Shown: positions 1 through 8,483 of the stretch, piece after piece
Numbering within the stretch: position 1 is the stretch's first letter
How the letters are laid out: every line of letters starts with the position of its first letter
Origin: Mucilaginibacter sp. OK098
GTDB lineage: Bacteria; Bacteroidota; Bacteroidia; Sphingobacteriales; Sphingobacteriaceae
Length of the DNA stretch: 64,000 nt
Assembly (NCBI RefSeq): GCF_900142915.1
Contig: NZ_FRCM01000005.1
Coordinates: 186,001 to 250,000 of the forward strand
Direction of reading: 5' to 3'
Translations under genes and position numbers: made by a program
Notes under the pieces: model-generated
Told to the model about the DNA's origin: nothing
Databases searched by the model: none
What the model saw: the letters and a program-made list of their open reading frames with translations, nothing else

Positions 1-477
1 GGAGGGATCTGGAAAAAGGATATGCCGGCAGTGCCTTTTGAATATTCGTTTCTTGATAGCGAGGTACAAAAGCAATATGAAAAAGAAATTGTGCTGTCGC
101 AGATCATCAATTCATTCACCCTGGTGGCTATCCTGATCTCATGCCTTGGCCTGTTTGGTTTGGCAGCGTTTAGCGCCGAGCAGCGGAGTAAGGAAATAGG
201 CATCCGCAAAGTGCTGGGTTCAAGTGTAACCGGGATCGTTCAGCTGTTATCAAAAGATTTTTTAATACTGGTTATCGTGTCGTTTGTTATTGCAACGCCG
301 ATAGCCTGGTACGGCATGAGCAAGTGGCTGCAGGCATTTGCCTACCGCATCCCATTAAGCTGGTGGATGTTTGCCCTGGCCGGTTTGTTGGCCATGTTTA
401 TAGCACTGTTTACCGTAAGCTTCCAGGCCATAAAAGCTGCCCTGATGAACCCGGTGAAAAGCCTTAAGACGGAATAA
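1..477 (+). CDS. ABC transporter permease, MacB/FtsX type (5' end outside window)
   Basis: The frame is open from base 1, so this is the C-terminal ~158 residues of a longer permease. It shows the final FtsX domain: a membrane segment around the Cys-Leu-Gly-Leu-Phe-Gly-Leu motif, the cytoplasmic signature RSKEIGIRKVLGSSV, two further membrane segments, and the usual C-terminus NPVKSLKTE. The same elements end the two following genes, so these are tandem paralogues. MacB/FtsX permeases work with an ABC ATPase, usually in mechanotransmission or efflux rather than classical import; no ATPase is in view here. Substrate unknown. Confidence 0.9.
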   Translation, partial: GGIWKKDMPAVPFEYSFLDSEVQKQYEKEIVLSQIINSFTLVAILISCLGLFGLAAFSAEQRSKEIGIRKVLGSSVTGIVQLLSKDFLILVIVSFVIATPIAWYGMSKWLQAFAYRIPLSWWMFALAGLLAMFIALFTVSFQAIKAALMNPVKSLKTE

Positions 478-581
478 GTTAATTAGAGGTTAGAGATCAG
501 AGATTAGTTGAACTTGCTATAGAATGGGTATGACCACGCGGTACCAATGAACTAATGAACCATTGAACTAATGAACCAACC
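478..581. repeat. Intergenic low-complexity repeats between permease genes
   Basis: Two repeat vocabularies fill the gap. At 480-515 there is a TTAATTAGAGGTTAGAGATC-type run that recurs, partly inverted, at 12537-12676. At 543-580 there are alternating units of the AATGAAC / AATGAACC type that run to within a few bases of the next ATG. No Shine-Dalgarno sequence is visible. Confidence 0.7.
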
Positions 582-3011
582 ATGATAAAGAACTATCTCA
601 AAATCGCTTTGCGGCAGTTGAATAAGCAAAAAATGTATGGGGCCATAAAGATTGGTGGCTTTGCATTAAGCATTGCCGCCTGTATTTTAATAGGCCTGTA
701 TATTAAAAACGAGCTTAGTTATGATCAAAGTTACCCTGATGCCAGCCGTATTTACCGGGTTGTAGGTAATTTCAACGATAATGGGACACTCCAGAAATGG
801 GTTTCTTTTCCTGCGCCATTGGGTAATGTTTTAAAAACGGATTTTCCTGAGGTAGAGCTATCCGGTAGGTTAATGGCTAATCCTCTTTTTTATGGCGCCG
901 GTAGTAATGAGATAAGACGCCCGGATATGGTTGAAAATAGCCATGAAGAAGGTTTTACCTATCTTGATCAGCAGGTACTGAATATGTATAAAACACCAAT
1001 GATATACGGTGACAGAACTCACGCACTTGCCGAACCAAATACAATGGTAATATCAAAGCGGAAAGCAGATAAATATTTCCCTAATCAGAACCCTGTTGGT
1101 AAGGTTATGATCCTTAACAACGATAAAACCAAACAATACACAATTGGTGGTGTAATGCAAAATCCTTCTGCTACCTCGCACCTGCAATATGATTTTTTGC
1201 TTACGCTTAGCGGACTTGAATTTTTTAAAGGTGAACAAAGTAACTGGGGTGATAATAATTATACCAACTATATTTTAATCCGGCCCGGAACAAATATTCC
1301 TCAATTTGAAAAAAAGCTCACCTCTGTGATTCTAAATAACTATTATCTGCCTGATATGCGGAAAAATGGAGATAAAAATGCGGAAACACTTCTAAAAAAA
1401 GCTTCCCTTCACTTGCAGTCAATCAGCGATATTCATTTAAGATCTTATGATATTCAGGACGGTTTAACCCATGGTGATATCCGTTTTATCTGGTTGTTTG
1501 GGGCAATTGCAGGGTTTATTTTGACTATTGCTTGTATTAACTTTATTAATCTGTCAACTGCCAAATCAGCAAACCGGGCTAAAGAAGTTGGGCTGCGCAA
1601 GGTGGTTGGTTCAACACGGTTCGGCCTCATCAATCAGTTTCTTGCCGAATCAATGCTGTATAGCGTGCTTTCATTTATGGTAGGATTATTTATTGCCAGC
1701 GCAATACTGCCATATTTTAATGTGCTGGCATCAAAAACATTAACCATGCCATGGCAATCATTTTCATTTATACTGATCATCCTGGCAAGTACATTGATAG
1801 TTGGGGTGCTGGCAGGCATCTACCCGGCTTTTTATCTTTCGTCGTTTAAACCTGCAAGCGTACTAAAAGGCTCAATCAGCAACGGAAGCAAAAATTCAAT
1901 ACTACGTAATGGCCTGGTGGTTTTTCAGTTTAGCACGTCAATTATACTTATCATCAGCACCTTTGTTATTTACAACCAGATGCAGTACATCCTTAATAAG
2001 GACATCGGTTACAATAAAGACCAGGTACTGATGCTGCAGGGTACTAATACACTTGGCGATAATGGAGTGAAAACACTCAAAGAAGACCTGCTTAAATTAT
2101 CATCAATAAAAAGTGTTTCCGTTAGTGATTACCTTCCGGTTGCCGGCACAAAAAGGAACGGAAACACCCTGTTTAATGCCGGGAAATCAAAAGTTGAATC
2201 GGGCATAGACACACAATTTTGGCTTGTAGACGATAGTTACTTTAAAACATTCGGCATAAAACTGCTGACAGGCTCAAATTTTTCGGCCAATGTGCAAAAC
2301 CAGGGTGTTATCATCAACCAAACCATGGCAAGGCAGCTTAACCTTAAAGACCCGGTTGGTAAATTAATTACACATGGAACCGATGAAATAAGGATAATTG
2401 GAGTGATCCGGGATTTTAATTTCGAATCGCTGCGTGATCCCATTAAAGCGCTTTGCCTTTCGTATGGCATTAGTAATTCGATTGTCTCGGTAAAAATAAG
2501 CGGTGGAAACATACGAAGCACCATTGCCGAAATAACCTCGCTCTGGAAAAATATATCGCCATCGCAGCCTTTACGCTATACATTTATGGATGAGCGCTTT
2601 GCCAGCATGTATGACGATGTGCAGCGAATGGGTCGCATATTTACCAGTTTTGCCGTGTTGGCAATAATTATTGCCTGCCTTGGCCTGTTTGCTTTAGCCG
2701 CTTTTATGGCCGAACAACGGAGCAAAGAAATTGGGATCCGTAAGGTATTGGGTGCAAGTGTGCAAAGTATTACCAGGTTGCTTTCTTTTGATTTTGTAAA
2801 GCTGGTAGTATTGTCAATAATAATTGCCTCGCCAATTGCCTGGTGGGCGATGACCAAATGGCTGCAGGATTTTACTTATCGTGCACCAATTAGCTGGTGG
2901 ATCTTTGCATGTGCAGGGATAGTTGCGATAGGGATTGCCTTAATAACCGTAAGCTTTCAATCAATAAAAGCAGCAATTGCTAACCCGATCAGGGCTTTAA
3001 GAAGTGAGTAA
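582..3011 (+). CDS. ABC transporter permease, MacB/FtsX type
   Basis: This 809-residue inner-membrane protein has the duplicated layout common in Bacteroidota. An N-terminal membrane anchor (about residues 22-42) is followed by a periplasmic MacB-PCD domain, then a first FtsX domain from about residue 305 with signature RAKEVGLRKVVGS. A second anchor lies near residue 450, followed by a second periplasmic domain and a last FtsX domain with RSKEIGIRKVLGAS. The length is normal for the family. It is probably co-transcribed with the permease fragment upstream and the paralogue downstream. No ATPase partner is present, so the exported substrate or function cannot be named. Confidence 0.93.
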   Translation: MIKNYLKIALRQLNKQKMYGAIKIGGFALSIAACILIGLYIKNELSYDQSYPDASRIYRVVGNFNDNGTLQKWVSFPAPLGNVLKTDFPEVELSGRLMANPLFYGAGSNEIRRPDMVENSHEEGFTYLDQQVLNMYKTPMIYGDRTHALAEPNTMVISKRKADKYFPNQNPVGKVMILNNDKTKQYTIGGVMQNPSATSHLQYDFLLTLSGLEFFKGEQSNWGDNNYTNYILIRPGTNIPQFEKKLTSVILNNYYLPDMRKNGDKNAETLLKKASLHLQSISDIHLRSYDIQDGLTHGDIRFIWLFGAIAGFILTIACINFINLSTAKSANRAKEVGLRKVVGSTRFGLINQFLAESMLYSVLSFMVGLFIASAILPYFNVLASKTLTMPWQSFSFILIILASTLIVGVLAGIYPAFYLSSFKPASVLKGSISNGSKNSILRNGLVVFQFSTSIILIISTFVIYNQMQYILNKDIGYNKDQVLMLQGTNTLGDNGVKTLKEDLLKLSSIKSVSVSDYLPVAGTKRNGNTLFNAGKSKVESGIDTQFWLVDDSYFKTFGIKLLTGSNFSANVQNQGVIINQTMARQLNLKDPVGKLITHGTDEIRIIGVIRDFNFESLRDPIKALCLSYGISNSIVSVKISGGNIRSTIAEITSLWKNISPSQPLRYTFMDERFASMYDDVQRMGRIFTSFAVLAIIIACLGLFALAAFMAEQRSKEIGIRKVLGASVQSITRLLSFDFVKLVVLSIIIASPIAWWAMTKWLQDFTYRAPISWWIFACAGIVAIGIALITVSFQSIKAAIANPIRALRSE

Positions 3012-3170
3012 TCATTGGTCATTTCACTACGCTGTCATTAGTCATTAGTGAAATTGTTAATTAACTGATGATGCCACAGTCCGAAGGACTGTCAATGACC
3101 AATGACCAATGACCAATGACCAATGACCAATGACCAATGACCAATGACCAATGACCAATGACCAATGACC
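3012..3170. repeat. Heptamer-array repeat element, copy 1
   Basis: The element begins at the base after the upstream stop codon. A left arm contains GGTCATT/AGTCATT words (3012-3050). A small hairpin follows (CAGTCC-GAA-GGACTG, about 3077-3091). The right arm is 11 perfect head-to-tail copies of AATGACC (3094-3170), the reverse complement of the left-arm word. The array ends 7 bases before the next ATG. A second copy with the same core lies at 5542-5676. Confidence 0.9.
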
Positions 3171-3177
3171 AAATAAA

Positions 3178-5541
3178 ATGATAAAGAATTATTTAAAAAT
3201 AGCCTGGCGCAACATTCTGAATAACAAGGTTTACAGCGCACTTAACATTGTAGGTTTAGGCGCCGGTATGGCGGTTGCTTTGCTGATCGCTTTATGGGTT
3301 AATTACCAGTATTCGTTTGATAAATTTGTTCCCGATAATGGGCGGCTTTACCAGGTATTGCGGAACTTCAATAGTAATGGCGACACGCTCACCTTTAGCT
3401 CAACCTCATTAATGTTAGCGGGTGCGCTGCGTAATATTCCTGAAATTGAGCATGTAGCTGAATGTGACGGATCAGCGCCTCATGGCCTGATGGTTGGAGA
3501 TAACAAATTGTTTCCGATCGGCTTACAGGTAGGAGGGGATTTTTTAACGATGTTCAGGTATTCAACAGTTGAAGGAAACGCCGCTACCGCGTTAAAAGAT
3601 CCTTTTTCTATTATTCTCACCGAATCAACCGCTAAAGCACTATTTGGGAATACCAATGCATTAAATAAAATAGTGCGGGTTGATAATCATGATAATTTAA
3701 GGGTTACAGCTGTATTAAAAGACATGCCCGCTAACTCGAGTATGAAGTTTGATTATTTGATCCCGTTCAGCTATATGGAACTTACCCAAAAATGGGTAAA
3801 GCCACTCCGTACAAGCAGCTTTGGCGATAATGCATTTATAATATATGCAGAATTGAAGCCGGGTATTTCCTACGCACAGGTAGCACCTAAAATAAAAAAT
3901 ATCGAAAAAGGCGAAACTGGCAATGTAAATGCCATGAACTCCAATGTAATTATGCAACCATTGCTTGACTGGCATTTGTATGATTATAAAAATGGGCAAG
4001 CTACTGAAGGATTTATTCAATATGTACGCATCTTCAGTATAACCGGCGTATTGGTATTGTTGATAGCTTGTATAAACTTTATAAACCTCTCCACAGCCCG
4101 CTCTGAGAAAAGAGCCAGGGAAGTAGGGGTAAGAAAAGCCATCGGATCGCAACGGAAAGATCTTATTTTCCAGTTTCTTACGGAGTCGACGGTTATAACC
4201 TTTATTTCCTTTTTGTTTTCCCTGTTGTTTGTTCAATTGGCATTACCTGCATTTAATTCGCTTACGGGAACTACTTTAGGGATTCCTTATACTAACCTCT
4301 CATTTTGGCTTATCATGCTGATTGGTGTGCTTATTACGGCGTTGTTAGCGGGCAGCAGGCCGGCATTTTATCTGTCGTCATTTAACCCGGTGACTGTTTT
4401 AAAGGGTAGCATCAAAGTCGGCAAGTCGGCTTCCATTTCCCGTAAAGTATTGGTGGTTACCCAATTCAGCTGCTCTATCGTTCTTATCATCAGTACGGTG
4501 GTTATCTACAAGCAAATTCAATATGCTAAAGACCGTCCTACTGGTTATCAGGTTAACCGGTTGATGACCTCAAATATGAATGACGATCTGATCCGTAATT
4601 ATCGGGCGCTTAAAAATGATTTAATGCAAAGTGGCATAGTTACATCGGTTACGTCGGCATCAAGCTCTGCAACCGGGGTAGGCGGGCATATGAACCTTGA
4701 TCAGTGGCCGGGTAAATATGCAGGTGAAACAGTAGAAATGGGCGTTATTGCAAACACCGGCGAATATTTTAAAACGCTTGGTATGCAAATTAAAGCGGGG
4801 CGTGATTTTATAAACGCAAAATCAGACACCGGTAATGTGGTTTTAAATGAAGCCGCGGTAAAGCGCCTTCGCTTAAAAGAGCCTATCAACCAAATCCTGA
4901 AAAAGAACGGAAAACAATATAGGATAATTGGCGTGGTAAAAGACGCTTTGATGAATTCGCCATTTATTGCTGCTGACCCAACTATGTTTGAGTACGGAGA
5001 TGGCGATTATATGATGTATCGCTTAGCACCAAACATTAACACACACCAGGCAATCGAAAAACTCTCAAAGATCGTTAACCGGTACAGTCCGGCGTATCCT
5101 TATCAGTATAGTTTTGTTGACCAGGATTATAACCATAAATTCAGCGAAGAAGTGCTTGTTGGCAAGCTTTCCGGTGTATTTGCTTGCCTGGCTATATTCA
5201 TATCATGCCTTGGTTTGTTTGGCCTGGCCGCTTTTGTTGCTGAACAACGTACCAAAGAGATTGGTGTACGAAAAGTTTTGGGTGCAACCGTAACCCAGGT
5301 TTGGATGTTGTTGTCAAAGGATTTTGTGTTGCTGGTGATCATCAGCTGTATAATAGCATCACCTGTAGCCCTGTATTTTTTACAAAAATGGCTAATGAAG
5401 TATGATTACCGCATAACCATTGGCCCGGGCGTATTTATTATTTCGGCAGTGGTGGCAATAATTATTACACTGCTAACCATAAGCACGCAGGCAATTAGGG
5501 CAGGGCTTGCGAACCCGGTGAAAAGCTTGAAAAATGAGTAG
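3178..5541 (+). CDS. ABC transporter permease, MacB/FtsX type
   Basis: This 787-residue paralogue of the preceding gene has the same order: N-terminal anchor (MIKNYLKIAWRNILNNK start), periplasmic domain, first FtsX domain with RAREVGVRKAIGS, second anchor near residue 425, second periplasmic domain, and a final FtsX domain with RTKEIGVRKVLGA. It ends in NPVKSLKNE, as the other two do. Three such genes in a row suggest local duplication and divergence of the periplasmic parts. The start codon follows directly on a heptamer array, so translation initiation must work without an obvious Shine-Dalgarno sequence. Confidence 0.93.
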   Translation: MIKNYLKIAWRNILNNKVYSALNIVGLGAGMAVALLIALWVNYQYSFDKFVPDNGRLYQVLRNFNSNGDTLTFSSTSLMLAGALRNIPEIEHVAECDGSAPHGLMVGDNKLFPIGLQVGGDFLTMFRYSTVEGNAATALKDPFSIILTESTAKALFGNTNALNKIVRVDNHDNLRVTAVLKDMPANSSMKFDYLIPFSYMELTQKWVKPLRTSSFGDNAFIIYAELKPGISYAQVAPKIKNIEKGETGNVNAMNSNVIMQPLLDWHLYDYKNGQATEGFIQYVRIFSITGVLVLLIACINFINLSTARSEKRAREVGVRKAIGSQRKDLIFQFLTESTVITFISFLFSLLFVQLALPAFNSLTGTTLGIPYTNLSFWLIMLIGVLITALLAGSRPAFYLSSFNPVTVLKGSIKVGKSASISRKVLVVTQFSCSIVLIISTVVIYKQIQYAKDRPTGYQVNRLMTSNMNDDLIRNYRALKNDLMQSGIVTSVTSASSSATGVGGHMNLDQWPGKYAGETVEMGVIANTGEYFKTLGMQIKAGRDFINAKSDTGNVVLNEAAVKRLRLKEPINQILKKNGKQYRIIGVVKDALMNSPFIAADPTMFEYGDGDYMMYRLAPNINTHQAIEKLSKIVNRYSPAYPYQYSFVDQDYNHKFSEEVLVGKLSGVFACLAIFISCLGLFGLAAFVAEQRTKEIGVRKVLGATVTQVWMLLSKDFVLLVIISCIIASPVALYFLQKWLMKYDYRITIGPGVFIISAVVAIIITLLTISTQAIRAGLANPVKSLKNE

Positions 5542-5676
5542 GAGGAAAGTCATTGGTCATTTAGCTACGCTGTCATTGGTCATTAGTGAAATTGTTAACT
5601 GATGATGCCAAAGTCCGAAGGACTGTTTATGACCAATGACCAATGACCAATGACCAATGACCAATGACCAATGACT
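5542..5676. repeat. Heptamer-array repeat element, copy 2
   Basis: This copy has the same architecture and core as the one at 3012-3170: GGTCATT words on the left, the AGTCC-GAA-GGACT hairpin at about 5612-5624, and AATGACC heptamers on the right. Here there are five perfect units (5635-5669) flanked by degenerate ones. The last unit overlaps the stop codon of the convergent gene at 5675. Unit number therefore differs between the copies (11 against 5). Confidence 0.88.
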
Positions 5677-6460
5677 ACCACAAAAACAGCGGCACCAGCC
5701 ATATCGGCGATATATAATACGGATCGTAATAGGGTTGATAGTATTCTACTGTTTCTTCCTCAACAACGGTAGTAGTGGTGGTAGTGCCGCCGCCGCCGTA
5801 ATTTGAATTATTGTTATTTTGTTTTTGTTCTTCCTCCATCAGCCTGATCATCAGCTCCGATCCCTGGTTTATCATATCAACCATGGCATCTTCACCAACC
5901 TCATCGGGTTTTATGGCGGTATTGCAAATTTCTTCTATTTCGCGCCATGCATCTTCGGAAACAAGCTCGTTTTGCCAGCCAGCAGATGCCGTATCAAAGC
6001 GGTTTTCGTTGATGAACGACATAAATACAATTTCGGCCGGGTCTGTCTTTTTAAACATGGCAACGGCAATACGCAGGTCGTCAAACCGTTCATCGTTTGT
6101 GTAATCAAACCAGGCATCATCTGTATCAAAATCAAAATACCTGTCGAAAGCAAACTCACCTTTTTCAAGATCTACAAAAGAGAAAACGTCATAAACCTTC
6201 AAATATTCGGTGTAGCGCTTCATAAAGGTATCAAATATACCCCGGCCTTTTGAGCTAACCTGGTAGGTTGAGTCCCGGGTAATTACATAACCTTTTGCAA
6301 CAAGGTCGGTAAATAAGGGCTGCAGCACGCTATCATCGCCATAAGCATTGCTGCTGAACTGGTGGGTGCCATTTATCATTTCATTTAAAACGATGATGGC
6401 CTTAAATGTCTTTTTATTATCGTTTGATAAAACAGTATTTTTTCTTAATTCAATTGCCAT
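5675..6460 (-). CDS. Conserved hypothetical protein with C-terminal hydrophobic tail
   Basis: I do not recognise this 261-residue protein. The first ~100 residues look like a winged-helix-type fold (helix-rich, with a basic hairpin near VSSKGRG). An acidic, aromatic middle follows, then a low-complexity linker of Gln/Asn, Gly, Thr and Glu (about 212-238). The end is a Tyr/Pro-rich stretch and a short hydrophobic tail (PIWLVPLFLW). There is no signal peptide, so it is probably cytosolic or tail-anchored. The stop codon lies inside a repeat unit. The lipoprotein gene at 6581-7312 is upstream on the same strand with a 120-bp gap and has similar Tyr/Pro-rich elements; a joint transcript is possible. 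Confidence 0.75.
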   Translation of the reverse strand: MAIELRKNTVLSNDNKKTFKAIIVLNEMINGTHQFSSNAYGDDSVLQPLFTDLVAKGYVITRDSTYQVSSKGRGIFDTFMKRYTEYLKVYDVFSFVDLEKGEFAFDRYFDFDTDDAWFDYTNDERFDDLRIAVAMFKKTDPAEIVFMSFINENRFDTASAGWQNELVSEDAWREIEEICNTAIKPDEVGEDAMVDMINQGSELMIRLMEEEQKQNNNNSNYGGGGTTTTTTVVEEETVEYYQPYYDPYYISPIWLVPLFLW

Positions 6461-6580
6461 AACTATAGTTTATAACGGATGTAAAAAAATCCGCGACTTT
6501 AAAAATCTTTCAGTTAAATAAGAGCAGGAACAATATTATGTGCCTGCTTAACGAAATTTGAGTGCTTTGCCTGGTTAATA

Positions 6581-7312
6581 TTACCTCCTGCGGCCAAATC
6601 CGCCGCGGCTGCGACCAAAGCCTGACCTGCTGCTTGAGCTTCTGCTTCCAAATCCACCGCTCCTCACAGGCTGTGAGCTGCGTGTACCGAATGACCTTTG
6701 CGACCTTGAAGGATTGCTTAAGCTGCTCCGGGTACTTGTTCTTGATGACATAGCCGACGAAGTAGTTGGCCTGAAAGTGGTATAAGTTCGGGTACGGGTA
6801 TAGTAAGATGGATAATAACCATAATGATACATCGGCATATAATAGCTATGCGGACGCAGTAGATAGCTCATCAATAAAAAATCAGTAAATGTGAATGATG
6901 AGTGATAATAGTTATTGTAACCCGCATAACTAGGGTTGCCCTGGATATTTAAATCGGCGGTATTGCTATTGTTGTCAGGGCTAACATTAATACTGGCAAC
7001 CGTTACCGATTCTGAAGTGCTTACATCATCTATAACCTTCAGTTTATTATTGTCGCTTTCCTGAACTTTCAGGTAATCAATATTGCCATCCTTATCCAAA
7101 TCAAGGTTGTTGATCTGGTTGGCAGGATTGTTAATTGCCTTTTCCAGCGTTTGCGGATCGGTACTGGTTTTAACAAACTGGGCCAGCTTGTTTACGTCAA
7201 AGCCGGCGGTAGTATTGTTTTCAATAGTTACATTGTTTTGCTGTGGTGGGTTTTGGTTACATGCCGAAGCAAGCAACACTAAACCTGTAAGCGCTATAAA
7301 GATCTTTTTCAT
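6581..7312 (-). CDS. Hypothetical lipoprotein with Arg/Ser/Gly-rich C-terminus
   Basis: The 243-residue protein starts best at 7312, where the sequence gives MKKIFIALTGLVLLASAC, a clear lipoprotein signal with lipidated Cys18. A longer frame to 7357 would put extra residues ahead of the signal. The mature part has a globular acidic domain (about 40-125), a Tyr/Met/Pro/His-rich stretch and a last ~55 residues made almost only of Ser, Arg, Gly and Phe, ending GFGRRR. Such a basic RG-rich tail is unusual on an exported lipoprotein. Function unknown. Confidence 0.8.
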   Translation of the reverse strand: MKKIFIALTGLVLLASACNQNPPQQNNVTIENNTTAGFDVNKLAQFVKTSTDPQTLEKAINNPANQINNLDLDKDGNIDYLKVQESDNNKLKVIDDVSTSESVTVASINVSPDNNSNTADLNIQGNPSYAGYNNYYHSSFTFTDFLLMSYLLRPHSYYMPMYHYGYYPSYYTRTRTYTTFRPTTSSAMSSRTSTRSSLSNPSRSQRSFGTRSSQPVRSGGFGSRSSSSRSGFGRSRGGFGRRR

Positions 7313-7439
7313 GATGTTTTTTGAGGGTTTGCCGGCAATCGCAGCTTTATTGATCATTGTTTTTGCCGGTTGGCTTTTTGTTTTTATGATATTTAGATAC
7401 AGGGATTGGCCCGGATGTTACAAACAAATTTAAGAATTA

Positions 7440-7490
7440 TTTGGGGGAAGTCAGTAAAGTCCGAAAAGTCAGTAAAGTCCGGAAGTTATA
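7440..7490. repeat. Intergenic AGTCCGAAAG-type repeat
   Basis: Direct units of the form GTCAGTAAAGTCCGAAA occur twice. The same vocabulary (AGTCCGAAAGTC, GACCGGAAGT) recurs at 16921-16965, 36390-36430 and, inverted, at 46499-46536. All four sites are between genes. Confidence 0.65.
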
Positions 7491-7571
7491 AGGATCAATA
7501 TTTTTAAATAAACCACGGTTTTGTTATAATTGCTGTCCGGTAATACCAAGCCGGTAATTATAAACTATAAA

Positions 7572-8351
7572 ATGTTAAAATTGAGAAAGATATACCTGGC
7601 TATTTTATTATTTGTCTGCTGCTTTTCGGGCATGGCCCAGCAGGCTTCAAAAAGCGAAGTAACCCGCACAATTTTTGCTTATGGCGGAAATTTTAACAAA
7701 CAATTTATGCGGTATGTTATGGCTTTAACCAAAAAAGAAAACCCAAGGATCTGTTTTCTACCTACTGCCACCGGCGATAACGCCAATGTTATACTGGCTT
7801 GGTATAATGCCTGCGAAGAGCTTAACATGCGCCCGTATGTGCAAAGAGTATATGTAGCCTCCTATACAGAAAAAAAGACTTTTGAAGAGAACCTGCTAAG
7901 CATGGACGCCATAGTTGTTGGCGGTGGAAATACGCTAAATATGATGGCTATCTGGAAAGCGCAGGGGATTGATACCGTATTAAGAAAAGCATATAATAAA
8001 GGAATTATACTGGCAGGTGGCAGTGCAGGCTCGCTGTGCTGGTTCCAGGGCGGCACTACCGATTCAAGGCCGAAGGATCTGTCTATCGTGCAGGGTTTGG
8101 GCTTTATCCAAACCAGCCACTGTCCGCATTATCATAGCGAGCCTTTGCGTAAGCCACTTTACTTTGAAAATATTTTAAAAAGCAGGTTAAGCCCCGGATA
8201 CGCCATTGATGACCTGGCCGGAATTGTGTTTGAAAATGAAAAATATATAAAGTCAGTTGCCTGCGATGAAAAGAGCAATACTTATTATGTATCCGTAATT
8301 GATGGTAAGGTTGATGAAAAGTTGTTGCCAGTAGTGAAAGTTTTGAAGTAA
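7572..8351 (+). CDS. Type 1 glutamine amidotransferase-like / S51 peptidase (cyanophycinase or peptidase E family), exported
   Basis: From the ATG at 7572 the protein has 259 residues and begins with a signal peptide (MLKLRKIYLAILLFVCCFSG, then MAQQ). The mature part matches the S51 family. It has the N-terminal strand IFAYGG, the loop VVGGGNT, the nucleophile elbow GGSAGS with the presumed catalytic Ser, and a downstream His in SHCPHYH. S51 members include dipeptidase E (Asp-X dipeptides) and cyanophycinase; exported forms in Bacteroidota are common but their substrate is not settled. No partner gene is adjacent. Confidence 0.88.
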   Translation: MLKLRKIYLAILLFVCCFSGMAQQASKSEVTRTIFAYGGNFNKQFMRYVMALTKKENPRICFLPTATGDNANVILAWYNACEELNMRPYVQRVYVASYTEKKTFEENLLSMDAIVVGGGNTLNMMAIWKAQGIDTVLRKAYNKGIILAGGSAGSLCWFQGGTTDSRPKDLSIVQGLGFIQTSHCPHYHSEPLRKPLYFENILKSRLSPGYAIDDLAGIVFENEKYIKSVACDEKSNTYYVSVIDGKVDEKLLPVVKVLK

Positions 8352-8425
8352 GGTTAAAGGCGAAAGGTAAAGGGCGAAGGGTTTCACCGGGGAAACTCAC
8401 GAAGTTTTCAAAACTGCGTAAGTTT
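8352..8425. repeat. GGCGAAAGG-type repeat followed by a 33-nt palindrome
   Basis: 8352-8385 has the AAAGGCGAAAGGTAAAGG vocabulary also seen at 13890-13955, 14416-14485 and 36091-36120. Then 8393-8425 is a near-perfect 33-nt palindrome with centre GTTTTCAAAAC, of the same length and core as those at 62057-62089 and 63252-63284. Confidence 0.75.
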
Positions 8426-8466
8426 TTTCTAATCCCCTCTAATCGTTAAAATCCATTAATCCCGGT

Positions 8467-8474
8467 TATCTTTG
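8467..8474 (+). promoter_or_regulatory. Possible Bacteroidota -7 box upstream of lpxK
   Basis: TATCTTTG matches TAnnTTTG and lies 9 bases before the lpxK ATG at 8484. No good TTTG box sits 18-20 bases upstream, so the call is weak. A start this close would give a nearly leaderless transcript. Confidence 0.35.
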
Positions 8475-8483
8475 CAACAAACT

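Noticed and set aside
3094..3170. CRISPR-like array
   Set aside because: The units are contiguous 7-mers with no spacers, and no cas genes are near.
3715..4236. 173-codon open frame on the minus strand inside the third permease gene
   Set aside because: It lies opposite a well-supported permease domain, has no start context and reads as an amino-acid composition mirror of the sense gene.
5819..6253. 144-codon open frame on the plus strand
   Set aside because: Antisense to the hypothetical gene at 5675-6460, which has better composition and a plausible domain layout.
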